The notes below the pieces were generated by a model. That model was not told the DNA's origin. It saw nothing but the letters and a program-made list of their open reading frames with translations, and ran no database searches. From Agrobacterium fabrum (lineage in GTDB: Bacteria > Pseudomonadota > Alphaproteobacteria > Rhizobiales > Rhizobiaceae): DNA of 16,081 bases. The translations under genes were made by a program, and so were the position numbers. Numbering within the stretch: the stretch's first letter is position 1; each line of letters starts with the position of its first letter. Of this stretch, positions 8,640-15,990 are shown piece by piece. The stretch spans positions 1 to 16,081 of the forward strand of contig QFOL01000063.1 of the NCBI GenBank assembly GCA_003241215.1. Direction: 5' to 3'.

Positions 8640-8670
8640 GGTATAATTCCTCAACCATAGTTGAGGTCAA
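8640..8670 (-). promoter_or_regulatory. soxR promoter with a SoxR box
   Basis: CCTCAACCATAGTTGAGG (8649-8666) has both conserved six-base arms of the soxS operator (CCTCAA and TTGAGG) at the same six-base spacing. Read on the minus strand, the box lies between TTGACC (8670-8665) and TATACC (8645-8640). That gives a spacer of 19 bases, the over-long spacer expected of promoters that MerR-type activators unwind. The downstream gene is soxR itself, 64 bases away. The neighbouring receptor gene ends upstream of this promoter and is not its target. Confidence 0.88.
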
Positions 8671-8682
8671 TAGGCGGTAGCC

Positions 8683-8709
8683 AAAAAAAGAGGCGCCCGA
8701 AGGCGCCTC
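8683..8709 (-). terminator. Intrinsic terminator of the TonB receptor gene
   Basis: Read on the minus strand, GAGGCGCC (8709-8702) pairs with GGCGCCTC (8697-8690) around a TTCG loop. This makes an eight-pair stem with a stable cUUCGg tetraloop, followed at once by seven T residues (8689-8683). It begins 26 bases after the receptor stop. It also insulates the soxR promoter next to it. Confidence 0.93.
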
Positions 8710-8734
8710 CCAATTTCGTGAATATGGCCGTGGA

Positions 8735-10840
8735 TCAGAACTTCGCCGTCATGCTGATCCAGAAACGGCGGCCTTCCATGACGGTGTTGAAATCGTCAGT
8801 GCCGACATCCTTGTCGAAGACATTGTAGATGGCGGCGTTGAGATCGACATTTTCCGCGACCGCATATTTCGCCCCGATATCCAGCGTGGTGTAGGCGTCA
8901 TATTTACGCCCGGCCTTGCCGTTGATCGTCACAGGCGTGCCGTTGGTGCCGATGCGCGGGCCGGCATTGATTTCCGATCCGTGGTAGTTCAGCGAGGCCC
9001 AGGCTTCCAGACCATCGATCGGGGTCACCCAGTCGCCGCGCAGATTGGCCATATGCTCAGGCGTGCGCGCCAGCGGGAAACCTTCGTAGTCACCGGTTTT
9101 CTGCTCGGAATGCGTATAGGTGTAGTTGCCGCGCAGCGTCAGTTCCGGCGTCGCATACCAGGTCGCCGTCAGTTCCACACCCTGAATGACCGCGTCGTCG
9201 ATATTGTAGTTATACCAGAGGCGATAGTTGCGGTCTTCGCTCCAGCGGGCAGGCGTTCCATCCGGATTGAGCACCAGCGCATTGGAAATCTTGTCCTTGA
9301 AATCGGTGTAGAAATAAGTGGCGCCGAGAGCGACGTCGCCATTGTCCCAGAGCGCGGCCACTTCATAGCTCGTGCTCTTTTCCGCTTCGAGGTTGGGATC
9401 GCCGATGATCACGCCGCAGGTGCCGCTCGGGCCATAGGTGCAACCGCCGCCACCCGTCGTATAGGCGTAACCCGGCGCAATCTGGCGGATTTCCGGGGCG
9501 CGGAAACCGGTGGAGATGCCGCCCTTGATGGTCAGTTCTTCGGTTGCGCTCCAGACGCCATACAGGCGCGGGCTGAAATGATTGCCGTATTTTTCGTGGT
9601 TATCGAGACGAAGACCGCCCGTCAGCGCGAAATTGTCGACAATGCGCCATTCATCCTCAAGGAAGAGCGCCCATTGCGTCGCCGAGAAGGTTTCATCGCG
9701 GCCGGTGCGGCGTCCCGGATTCTGGTCCGTCAGCCGCGCCTCGAAATATTGGCCGCCCGTGACCAGCGTGTGGTTGCCGAACAATTCGAATGGCGTGGTG
9801 AACTTGCCGTCGAGAACGGTGTTGCGCACCTCCGGCGAGCGCGGGTTTTCGGTCACGCGGCCGGTGCGGATATTTCTGGTGAAATTGGTGCGCTCCGCCC
9901 ATTCCTGCTGGAACGAGAATTCGGACGTCGTCGGTCCCCAACGTCCGGTATGGGACAGCGACCAATGATCGCGCGTATTGGTATTATAGGTTCCATCGCT
10001 GTTGCGCGCCAGCGTCTCGCCAGGTTCGGCGTCGCGGCGCAGCCGCGTCTTGCCGCCTTCGAGGTAGATGTCGTGATCCTCATTCGGCGTGAAGGTCAGG
10101 CGGCCGTTGAAATCATATTCCTTGGCGCCGGTGGTGCCGTTCAGAATACCGTCTTCGCCGCGCGTGAAACCCCTGCCCCAGACCTGCAGACCGAGCTGGT
10201 CCTTCAGGATCGGCCCGTTGGCGTACCAGGAGACCTGACCGCTATTGCCGAATTTGGAATGCTGCTGAACCGTGCCCTCGGTCGTGACCGAGCCGGACCA
10301 GACATCGCCGACCTTGCGGGTGATGATGTTGATGACGCCGCCCATGGCATCCGAACCATAAAGCGAGGACATGGGGCCGCGTACCACTTCGATGCGCTCG
10401 ATCGCCGAAACCGGCGGCACGAAGCTCTGTTCGAAGCCGGAATTGCCGTTGGTGCGGGCATCGCGCGTGCTCTGCCGCTTGCCATCAACCAGGATCAGCG
10501 TGTAGGCGCCGGGCAGACCACGGATGAAAACATCCTTTTCATTGGCGATGCCGGTGACGGACACGCCCTGAACTTCACGCAGGGCATCGGTCAGGTCGCG
10601 ATAGGACCCTTTTTCCAGATCTTCCCGCGTCACAACCGTGATGCTGGCCGGAGCATCCTTCACATTCTGCTCGAAGCCGGATGCGGTGACGACGATCTGC
10701 TGAAGAACCGTGGTTCCCTCGGATGCCTGCTGCGCAAAAGCCGGCACGGCAAGGCCCAAAACCGTGCCCGCCATTGCCGCCGAAAGACCGGCCTTTATTA
10801 TCGTCGCGGCCTGTTCGCGACCGCGGTACTTCAATTCCAT
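8735..10840 (-). CDS. TonB-dependent outer-membrane receptor, FepA/CirA type
   Basis: This outer-membrane protein of about 701 residues imports a ferric chelate with TonB energy. A signal peptide ends in VPAFA near residue 36. A TonB-box-like segment (QQIVVTAS) follows. The plug domain (about 55-170) carries VFIRGLPG, the ILVDGKR turn, IERIEVVRGPMSSLYGSDAMGGVINIITRK-type residues in sequence, and the 22-strand barrel ends in an aromatic Phe, as outer-membrane proteins do. Two Cys in a Gly-rich stretch before DPNLEAEKS fit an extracellular loop of this family. The start at 10840 is preferred because GGGGG lies about six bases upstream. An ATG at 10855 has no visible ribosome site. An Irr box upstream (10914-10930) supports an iron-uptake role. 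The ligand (catecholate siderophore, colicin-I-receptor-like) is inferred. No periplasmic or ABC transport genes are adjacent. Confidence 0.93.
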   Translation of the reverse strand: MELKYRGREQAATIIKAGLSAAMAGTVLGLAVPAFAQQASEGTTVLQQIVVTASGFEQNVKDAPASITVVTREDLEKGSYRDLTDALREVQGVSVTGIANEKDVFIRGLPGAYTLILVDGKRQSTRDARTNGNSGFEQSFVPPVSAIERIEVVRGPMSSLYGSDAMGGVINIITRKVGDVWSGSVTTEGTVQQHSKFGNSGQVSWYANGPILKDQLGLQVWGRGFTRGEDGILNGTTGAKEYDFNGRLTFTPNEDHDIYLEGGKTRLRRDAEPGETLARNSDGTYNTNTRDHWSLSHTGRWGPTTSEFSFQQEWAERTNFTRNIRTGRVTENPRSPEVRNTVLDGKFTTPFELFGNHTLVTGGQYFEARLTDQNPGRRTGRDETFSATQWALFLEDEWRIVDNFALTGGLRLDNHEKYGNHFSPRLYGVWSATEELTIKGGISTGFRAPEIRQIAPGYAYTTGGGGCTYGPSGTCGVIIGDPNLEAEKSTSYEVAALWDNGDVALGATYFYTDFKDKISNALVLNPDGTPARWSEDRNYRLWYNYNIDDAVIQGVELTATWYATPELTLRGNYTYTHSEQKTGDYEGFPLARTPEHMANLRGDWVTPIDGLEAWASLNYHGSEINAGPRIGTNGTPVTINGKAGRKYDAYTTLDIGAKYAVAENVDLNAAIYNVFDKDVGTDDFNTVMEGRRFWISMTAKF

Positions 10841-10913
10841 GTTATGCCCCCGCATTTAACTTGAGAATTTAACCCCACTTATTTAGGAGGGGGTGCGGGC
10901 GCAATGCGTTTGT

Positions 10914-10930
10914 TTTCGAACAGTTCTAAA
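10914..10930. promoter_or_regulatory. Irr box (iron control element) between divergent genes
   Basis: TTTCGAACAGTTCTAAA matches the rhizobial ICE consensus TTTAGAA-N3-TTCTAAA at 13 of 14 fixed positions. The single difference is C for A at position 4. It lies about 75 bases upstream of the TonB receptor start and about 57 bases upstream of the divergent LysR-TrpD2-like gene. Irr in Rhizobiales responds to haem and iron status and can repress or activate. Activation of the receptor under iron limitation is the simplest reading. Confidence 0.72.
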
Positions 10931-10951
10931 TTCCAGAAATTGCAAAAAGGG

Positions 10952-10972
10952 CTCCCCGGATGAGCGGGGGAG
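10952..10972 (+). promoter_or_regulatory. Short hairpin before the LysR-TrpD2-like gene
   Basis: CTCCCC (10952-10957) can pair with GGGGAG (10967-10972) over nine bases. The right arm is the only purine-rich ribosome-site candidate for the next gene, though it is 15 bases before the ATG, which is far. If the hairpin forms in the leader it would hide that site. The case is weak. Confidence 0.25.
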
Positions 10973-10987
10973 TAAAAAAATCGCAAG

Positions 10988-12457
10988 ATGACAACCGGCA
11001 AGAGAAAAGAAGAACCAGCTTCCACGGCAAGACCCGACAGGCTTGGACAGCTGAAATTACTTGTCGCTTTCGATGCGCTGTTGCGGGAAGGCAGCGTCAG
11101 CCGCGCCGCGGCGGGAATGGGACTGCCGACATCGTCGATGAGCCGCATCTTGCAGCAGCTCCGGGAAAGATACGGCGACCAGCTTTTTCTGCGCACTGGG
11201 CAAGGCCTGCGCCCCACCCCCTTTGCGGAGACGATGCGGCTGCGCATTCGTTCGCTGGCGGCGGAGGCCGAAAACCTGATCGATTATTCACAGGACAAGC
11301 GGGAAGCACCGGCCGCCCCCGAAAAAAGCGGGTGGGAGCAGCCGGTATTGATGAAGGCGCCACCGCTTTCGCTTCGTCCCAGCGTTCTTCTCGAAGGTCA
11401 GCCGACACCGGAAAATATTGCCGACCGCCTCGCCCGCATCGGACACAATGCCGATCCGCAGCACCGGCTTGCCAAATATATCGCAACCTCGGCGATGGGC
11501 ATCGGCAACAGCCGGCCGCTCGCCCAGGACGAGGCGATGGATGCGCTGTCGATCATTCTCGAGGGCGATGCCGATCCCATACAGATCGGCGCGCTGCTTG
11601 CCACCATGCACTATCGCGGCGTGACCGCAGCCGAACTTGCCGGTTTCATCGAGGCGATGTGGCAACATATCGAAAGGGATCGGCAGCCGTCGGCGGCGGT
11701 GGATCTCGACTGGCCGGCCTATATGTCGCCGAAACATCGCGATGCGCCGTGGTTCCTGCATTCCGCCCGTCTGGTTTCCATGGCGGGATACAGCGTCCTG
11801 CTGCACGGCCACGTGGGTCAGGGAGACAATGGCGGCAAGCTCGAACTTGCCGCACAGGCCTGCGGCATTCCCCTTTGCCACTCGCTTTCACAGGCCGCCG
11901 AAGCCACATCCTCAGAGCGCATCGCCTATCTGCCGATCGGCGGCCTGTCCCTGCAGTTCCAGAGCCTGCTTGGCCTGCATGGCATTCTGGAGATGCGCCT
12001 GCCGCTCAACACCGTCGTCCACCTTCTCAACCCGCTTCGCGCCCGAAGCACTATCATCGGCGTCGCCCGGCCATCCTATCAGGAACTTCATCGGGACACG
12101 GCGCGGCTGCTTTCGGTGGAAAACCTCGCCATTCTCGGCAATACGCGGGATTTTGCGCAATTCACTCCTTTCCGCACAACCCGGATCTTCGGCCTTTCCA
12201 GAGGCAGGGATGTCGAATTTCTCATTCCCGCCCGCGAAGCGCCGCCCGCGGAAATGCCGACCATGTTCACCACCTTCGAATATTGGCGGGCGGTCTGGAC
12301 GGGAGCGGCGAGGGACGAAAGGGCGGAAACCATCGTCATTTCCACCGCCGCCATCGCGCTGATGCTGGTCAATGACATGGAGCTGCCCTTTGAGGAAGCC
12401 TATGCCCGCAGCCTGTCGCTCTGGAACGACAGGGCCCGTAATCTGGTCACCGCCTGA
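10988..12457 (+). CDS. LysR-type DNA-binding domain fused to a TrpD2/YbiB-like glycosyl transferase family 3 protein
   Basis: This is a 489-residue protein with two parts. Residues about 19-80 are a LysR-type helix-turn-helix (LLVAFDALLREGSVSRAAAG, then SSMSRILQQLRERYGDQLF and LRPTPFAETM). After a Pro/Ala/Glu-rich linker, residues about 150-489 follow the anthranilate phosphoribosyltransferase fold. The small helical domain holds ATSAMGIGNSRPLAQDEAMDAL and DPIQIGALLATMHYRGVTAAELAGF. The core holds VLLHGHVGQGDNGG where TrpD has its GTGGD PRPP loop. The exact GTGGD is missing, so tryptophan synthesis is unlikely. YbiB/TrpD2 proteins are reported to bind nucleic acid. No trp gene is nearby. An in-frame stop at 10973-10975 limits the start to 10988, whose ribosome site is weak. 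A regulator with a nucleotide or phosphoribosyl sensor is my inference. It may be iron-linked through the shared Irr box. Confidence 0.85.
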   Translation: MTTGKRKEEPASTARPDRLGQLKLLVAFDALLREGSVSRAAAGMGLPTSSMSRILQQLRERYGDQLFLRTGQGLRPTPFAETMRLRIRSLAAEAENLIDYSQDKREAPAAPEKSGWEQPVLMKAPPLSLRPSVLLEGQPTPENIADRLARIGHNADPQHRLAKYIATSAMGIGNSRPLAQDEAMDALSIILEGDADPIQIGALLATMHYRGVTAAELAGFIEAMWQHIERDRQPSAAVDLDWPAYMSPKHRDAPWFLHSARLVSMAGYSVLLHGHVGQGDNGGKLELAAQACGIPLCHSLSQAAEATSSERIAYLPIGGLSLQFQSLLGLHGILEMRLPLNTVVHLLNPLRARSTIIGVARPSYQELHRDTARLLSVENLAILGNTRDFAQFTPFRTTRIFGLSRGRDVEFLIPAREAPPAEMPTMFTTFEYWRAVWTGAARDERAETIVISTAAIALMLVNDMELPFEEAYARSLSLWNDRARNLVTA

Positions 12458-12480
12458 CGATTATATATCAGGCAGTGGCC
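12445..12480. terminator. Stem joining the two convergent stop codons
   Basis: GCCTGA (12452-12457) and TCAGGC (12468-12473) pair over an AT-rich ten-base loop. After one mismatch the stem continues as GGTCAC (12445-12450) with GTGGCC (12475-12480), including one G-U pair. Each arm contains the stop codon of one of the convergent genes. TTTT follows at 12487 on the plus strand. The likely role is a shared, bidirectional terminator. Confidence 0.5.
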
Positions 12481-13667
12481 ACCGCCCTTTTCAGCGCCAG
12501 ATATTCCCAGAGGGCGACAAGCAGCAGGATGCCGGTGCTGGCCAGCTGCAGAAAGAAAAGCGGAATGCCCGGCACCGGCAAAAGCAGGCAGAGCGCCGCC
12601 ACGCCGGCAAAATGCGAGACCGGCCGCTGATAGGCCGCGGCGATCTTGACGCCGATATTGCCGGCCAGAAACAGAATGGGACCGCCGAGAATGGCGACCG
12701 CTTCCCGCATCGTTGCGCCGTCGCGCGCATGGGAAAGGCTGAAATCCTCACCCACGGCCGTCAGGATGATGCCGGCCACGATGGGCAAATGCCCGTAGTT
12801 GAAAAGATTGTGGGCGATCTTCGCCTTTTCGTCGGCATTTTCAGCTTTTTTTGACGCCTCCTCCTGCCCGTGATGGAAATAGATCCACCACATCGCGACG
12901 GTGCTGACAAAAGCCGAACAGAAGACGATGAATGTCAGACCCGAATTCATATATTCCGTCGCCGTGCGGCCCGTGGTCAGGATGGTTTCCCCGAGGCAGA
13001 TGATGACGAAGAGCGCGCAGCGCTCGGCCAGATGCTCGCCGGAAAGATGCAGCCTGTCTTCGTCGCTCGAAGCCACGCCCGGCACCACGTAACGGCAGGC
13101 GGGACCGGCATATTCGATGGCGAGCGCGATGCCCCATAACAGAATGCGATCCGCCAGGTCGACGAGCCCCCCGGCAAGCCAGAACAGACTTGAAATGACA
13201 AGCCAGATCGTCACGCGCACGAACACCAGGAAAGATTGCCGGTCTTCACCCTTGAAGGCATAAAGCGCAAAAAGGCTCCGCCCCACCTGCATGGCGCTAT
13301 AGATGAGCGCAAAGACCAGGCCCTGTTCCGCAAAGGCGTCCGGCAGCGCAATGGCCAGCAAAACCCCGCCGAACATCAGAGCAAACAGCAGCAGTCTGAC
13401 GGGCTCCTTCTCCGTGTTCAGCAGATTGGTGATCCAGGCAGTATGTATCCATAACCACCACAGCGACAGGATCAGGATACCGGCTTCAAGCGCCGCCGTC
13501 GGCCCGAAATCCCTGGCAAGCGCGTGGGAAAGCTGGATCAACGCAAAGACAAAGACCAGATCGAAGAACAATTCGGGAAAACTGGCCTTTCCAGCGTTCT
13601 GACCCTCCTGCCTTATCCAGCTCTTCGCATCCGGTTTATCGCCGGAAGTCTCACTCCTGGTTTTCAT
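12468..13667 (-). CDS. Low-temperature requirement protein A (LtrA) family membrane protein
   Basis: This 399-residue inner-membrane protein has about ten to twelve hydrophobic helices. The LtrA signature is clear: FPELFFDLVFVFALIQLSHAL near residue 30 and HLAERCALFVIICLGETIL around residue 212. The hydrophilic N terminus (about 28 residues) is cytoplasmic in style. A charged stretch, EEASKKAENADEKAK, splits the last third. The family was named from a Listeria locus needed for growth in the cold. The biochemical function is unknown, so the name should be read as a family label. A purine-rich AGGGGCGG stands a few bases before the ATG. It follows the small secreted protein gene on the same strand by 46 bases, so the two may be co-transcribed, and it is convergent with the LysR-TrpD2-like gene. 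Confidence 0.9.
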   Translation of the reverse strand: MKTRSETSGDKPDAKSWIRQEGQNAGKASFPELFFDLVFVFALIQLSHALARDFGPTAALEAGILILSLWWLWIHTAWITNLLNTEKEPVRLLLFALMFGGVLLAIALPDAFAEQGLVFALIYSAMQVGRSLFALYAFKGEDRQSFLVFVRVTIWLVISSLFWLAGGLVDLADRILLWGIALAIEYAGPACRYVVPGVASSDEDRLHLSGEHLAERCALFVIICLGETILTTGRTATEYMNSGLTFIVFCSAFVSTVAMWWIYFHHGQEEASKKAENADEKAKIAHNLFNYGHLPIVAGIILTAVGEDFSLSHARDGATMREAVAILGGPILFLAGNIGVKIAAAYQRPVSHFAGVAALCLLLPVPGIPLFFLQLASTGILLLVALWEYLALKRAVATA

Positions 13668-13713
13668 TCCGCCCCTGCCAATTCAATATTGATCGTTCCG
13701 CCCGCCATATACT

Positions 13714-13998
13714 TCACCGCAGTGACAGGGCGTCTCCTCCAGACGAGGTTGCAGGGTTTATCCTCCGGCCCGGAAATTCCAGCATCCGTGCGCTGTCGGG
13801 ATAAAATCGCGGACCCACCAACCGGACTTTCTTACCGGAGACATCGGTAATGTAGTTTGGGGCGGTGACTGCCGGCGATAATGAAGCGTCCTGGGCTTTG
13901 TCAGCCTCAAGCCTGCTGACTTCGACGGGTTGGGCGGCGACCGGCAAGGCCACCACGGCGGCGAGCGCAATTGCGAAAAAGGATGATCTGGAACACAT
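13714..13998 (-). CDS. Small secreted or periplasmic protein of unknown function
   Basis: This is a 94-residue protein that I do not recognise. It starts with a good Sec signal peptide: a short polar start, a hydrophobic core (FFAIALAAVVALPVA) and a probable cut after Ala-Ala-Gln near residue 23. The mature part is about 70 residues, has no Cys, and holds a conserved-looking stretch VSGKKVRLVGPRFYPDSAR. AGGA lies about eleven bases before the ATG. It sits 46 bases upstream of the LtrA-family gene on the same strand. The signal peptide, the clean start and the absence of a better overlapping frame support a real gene. Confidence 0.72.
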   Translation of the reverse strand: MCSRSSFFAIALAAVVALPVAAQPVEVSRLEADKAQDASLSPAVTAPNYITDVSGKKVRLVGPRFYPDSARMLEFPGRRINPATSSGGDALSLR

Positions 13999-14063
13999 GG
14001 GGCGAATATCCTGGCACGATTATCTGCGCCATAAACAGACCGCGCCGGCTTTGGTTCCCGCCC

Positions 14064-14276
14064 TTATGTGTCGCCCTCGAGATAGGAGCGATATTGGACA
14101 TAGTCAGCGCTCGGTCGGCCATCGGCGATTTCGGGTGGCCTGCCCTCACCGCCGGGCAGATGGCCCGTCCTTTCAAGCCCCGCTCTCAGAAGTCTTTCAA
14201 TGGCCCCGTGCCGGGGCAAGGCGTAATCGGCCATATAAAGAGCGACAGCCAGTTCGACATCGTCAGGAAAAATCAT
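14064..14276 (-). CDS. Possible small protein of 70 residues, unknown
   Basis: The frame from ATG 14276 reads MIFPDDVELAVALYMADYAL, then an Arg- and Leu-rich helical stretch (HGAIERLLRAGLERTGHLP), a Gly/Pro turn and a YVQYRSYLEGDT tail. Composition and predicted helices look protein-like, unlike most short frames in this GC-rich DNA. The helical part resembles small regulator-like proteins, but I cannot assign a family. The ribosome site is weak (TGAG close to the ATG). A TTG at 14300 would add eight residues. It is 65 bases upstream of the secreted-protein gene on the same strand. Confidence 0.5.
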   Translation of the reverse strand: MIFPDDVELAVALYMADYALPRHGAIERLLRAGLERTGHLPGGEGRPPEIADGRPSADYVQYRSYLEGDT

Positions 14277-14715
14277 CGGCTCAGCAATCCGTTGAAGCAA
14301 TCAACACAAACGCAGAAGCTTATCGAAGGTTCATTCCCACCCCGCGGTCGGGGCGAATTCACCTTCCCTCCCGGGCGGTCCGGTTTCAGCAGCTTCTAGT
14401 TCCGGTTCTTGCCCGGCGCATGTCCGATTTCCGGGGACGATCCAGTGTCAAAAGGCGCAACTTCCGACCTTTCTGGCAGCATTGCGAGCAAAAAGCACCG
14501 GGACTCAAGCGATTGAAACCAATCATGGAAAAACGCAAACGAAAGCTAATTGCCACTTTGCTTTCATTACCTTGCATTAACCATAGAACTCCCGCGGCCC
14601 CGGGTAACATCGGGTAGCCTGAAAGCGAATCTCTTGGTACTTGCGGAAGCAGCGTTAATGTAACTTCGGACCGGTTTTTCTGCAAGCGGTGACCATTTTC
14701 GGGGCTAGGAATTTG
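14277..14715. other. Region without a convincing gene, downstream of repC
   Basis: About 440 bases between the small possible gene and the end of repC. Open frames on both strands here have no recognisable domains and poor starts. Small inverted repeats occur: CCCCG and CGGGG at 14340-14353, GATTG and CAATC at 14511-14524, and GTTGA and TCAAC at 14291-14305. None is followed by a T-tract. Base composition is more AT-rich from about 14515 to 14585 than in the flanking genes. I see no RNA gene. Confidence 0.5.
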
Positions 14716-15990
14716 CTACTCCATGCCAGCCTCCATCTTGTCCTTGCGCCCGCGCAGCTGGGCCAGAAGCATTGTCTGCACATCGAAACCGCCATCCTGG
14801 GCCTTGCGCGTCAGATTGCGCAGGTATCCGCCGAGTGAACTTATCTGGTCCGCCTTCTGCAGCAGGCAGGCGAGAATGGCTGCGGTTCCCTGTCGGCCGA
14901 AGGTCGCGAGGGCGTCCTGATGAGCAGACTGGCTGATGTTGAACATGGTTTTGATGACCGAGGTTGCGACCTCCAGATCGCGCCAGCTGGTTACCGCGCC
15001 TCCTGGGGCATAGAGCGAAATATCCGGGCAAGCCTTCAAAACCAAAACAATATCAGGAACAAAAAATTGCTTATGAAGAACTGGCTTAGACGGCAACGGT
15101 GAGGGCTTTGGACCAACGGGGGCTGGCTGGCTGGGCTGGGTGGCTGTGATGCCGGCAGGTGCGACGGTTATCGCTTCACGCAAATTGCGCCGTTCAGATA
15201 TGGATTCAGATTCTGAATTCTTTATGAGGCGCTCATTTTGGCAGTCATTGCCGCCCGTTTTTTCCAGTTTTTCAATATTTTCCAGATAGTTGGTCACCTC
15301 GGCACGCAGCGAGGCCAGAAAACCGGCGATTTCCTTGAGTTCCGCAGGCTTGGCGTTTCGGCCAAGAGAGCGTGCAATGGCATTGTAGCGGGTCTGGAAT
15401 CCTTCGAAGATTTCGACGTCACCACGGGCGGAAATCATTTCGCAAAACTTCTGGATATCGCGGCGGCAGAGGCTGATGCTTTCACGGAGCCGCTGAAGGT
15501 CGAGCCTTTCGCGAATGATGCGTTCAGCCAGTTCCTCGATTTCTCTTTTGCGGGCAAGAAGCGGCGCCAGCGAGAAACCGTAAGCTTCGCTGATCTCCCC
15601 TCCTCTGTGTTTGCGGGCGTAACGTTTTCCGTTCGGGCTGTCCTTGCGAATGATGAGACCCGCCTCGACAAGGGCCGAAAGATGCCGGCGCAATGTCTGT
15701 TCCGCCATGCCATGCGCTCTCAGCGATAATTGCGCATTCGACGGGAACACGACCAGTCCGGCGTCGCTGGAAAGCTCGTTTTTCGGATAAAAGCTCAAAA
15801 GCGCATTCAGAACCGCAAGCGAGCGGTCGGTCACGCCGAGCAATGGCCTGGCTTCACAGACGGAACGATAGAGTTTCCATTTATCGACGGCTTCCGTCTT
15901 TTTGTTTTTCTGCGCGGCAAACTGGGTTGCGAGGACGCCAAACGACATCGCTCGCCGCCCAAAGGGCGTCGTTACACATGTACTGTCCAT
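14716..15990 (-). CDS. repC: Replication initiator RepC of a repABC replicon
   Basis: This 424-residue protein is the initiator of alphaproteobacterial repABC replicons and acts at an origin inside its own gene. The start VTTPFGRRAMSFGVLATQ is typical of RepC. A winged-helix region follows at about 50-127 (LLGVTDRSLAVLNALLSFYP, NAQLSLRAHGMAEQTLRRHLSALVEAGLIIR split across it). A long charged helical middle comes next, then a Ser/Glu and Pro-rich linker (about 255-305) and the conserved C-terminal domain (SWRDLEVATSVIKTMF, LLQKADQISSLGGYLRNL). ATG 15990 is preferred over GTG 15999 because AGGTGA stands about eight bases before it. repA and repB should lie upstream, beyond the right edge. It shows that the window is on a chromid or megaplasmid. 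Confidence 0.97.
   Translation of the reverse strand: MDSTCVTTPFGRRAMSFGVLATQFAAQKNKKTEAVDKWKLYRSVCEARPLLGVTDRSLAVLNALLSFYPKNELSSDAGLVVFPSNAQLSLRAHGMAEQTLRRHLSALVEAGLIIRKDSPNGKRYARKHRGGEISEAYGFSLAPLLARKREIEELAERIIRERLDLQRLRESISLCRRDIQKFCEMISARGDVEIFEGFQTRYNAIARSLGRNAKPAELKEIAGFLASLRAEVTNYLENIEKLEKTGGNDCQNERLIKNSESESISERRNLREAITVAPAGITATQPSQPAPVGPKPSPLPSKPVLHKQFFVPDIVLVLKACPDISLYAPGGAVTSWRDLEVATSVIKTMFNISQSAHQDALATFGRQGTAAILACLLQKADQISSLGGYLRNLTRKAQDGGFDVQTMLLAQLRGRKDKMEAGME
15185..15295. other. AT-rich segment inside repC, probable replication origin region
   Basis: Within otherwise GC-rich repC, this segment is AT-rich and has T-runs (15259-15290). It carries a perfect 15-base palindrome, ATTCAGATTCTGAAT (15204-15218). 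It encodes the low-complexity linker of RepC (NSESES). In repABC replicons the origin has been mapped to an AT-rich part of the repC coding region, so this is the best candidate here. No DnaA box was identified with confidence. Confidence 0.55.

Noticed and set aside
8981..10864. Plus-strand frame of 627 codons opposite the TonB receptor
   Set aside because: The minus strand has a full signal peptide, plug and barrel. The plus-strand product has no domain and an unnatural Arg/Ala composition.
10960..12375. Alternative plus-strand frame overlapping the LysR-TrpD2-like gene
   Set aside because: Its product is Arg/Pro/Gly-rich without motifs, whereas the frame starting at 10988 contains two recognisable domains.
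14291..14305. GTTGA-N5-TCAAC palindrome considered as a parS site of the repABC system
   Set aside because: It does not fit the longer GTT...AAC parS pattern of repABC replicons as I know it, and it is a single short repeat.
14386..14685. Minus-strand frame of 99 codons downstream of repC
   Set aside because: Cys/Arg-rich, no domain, no ribosome site, and composition like random sequence.
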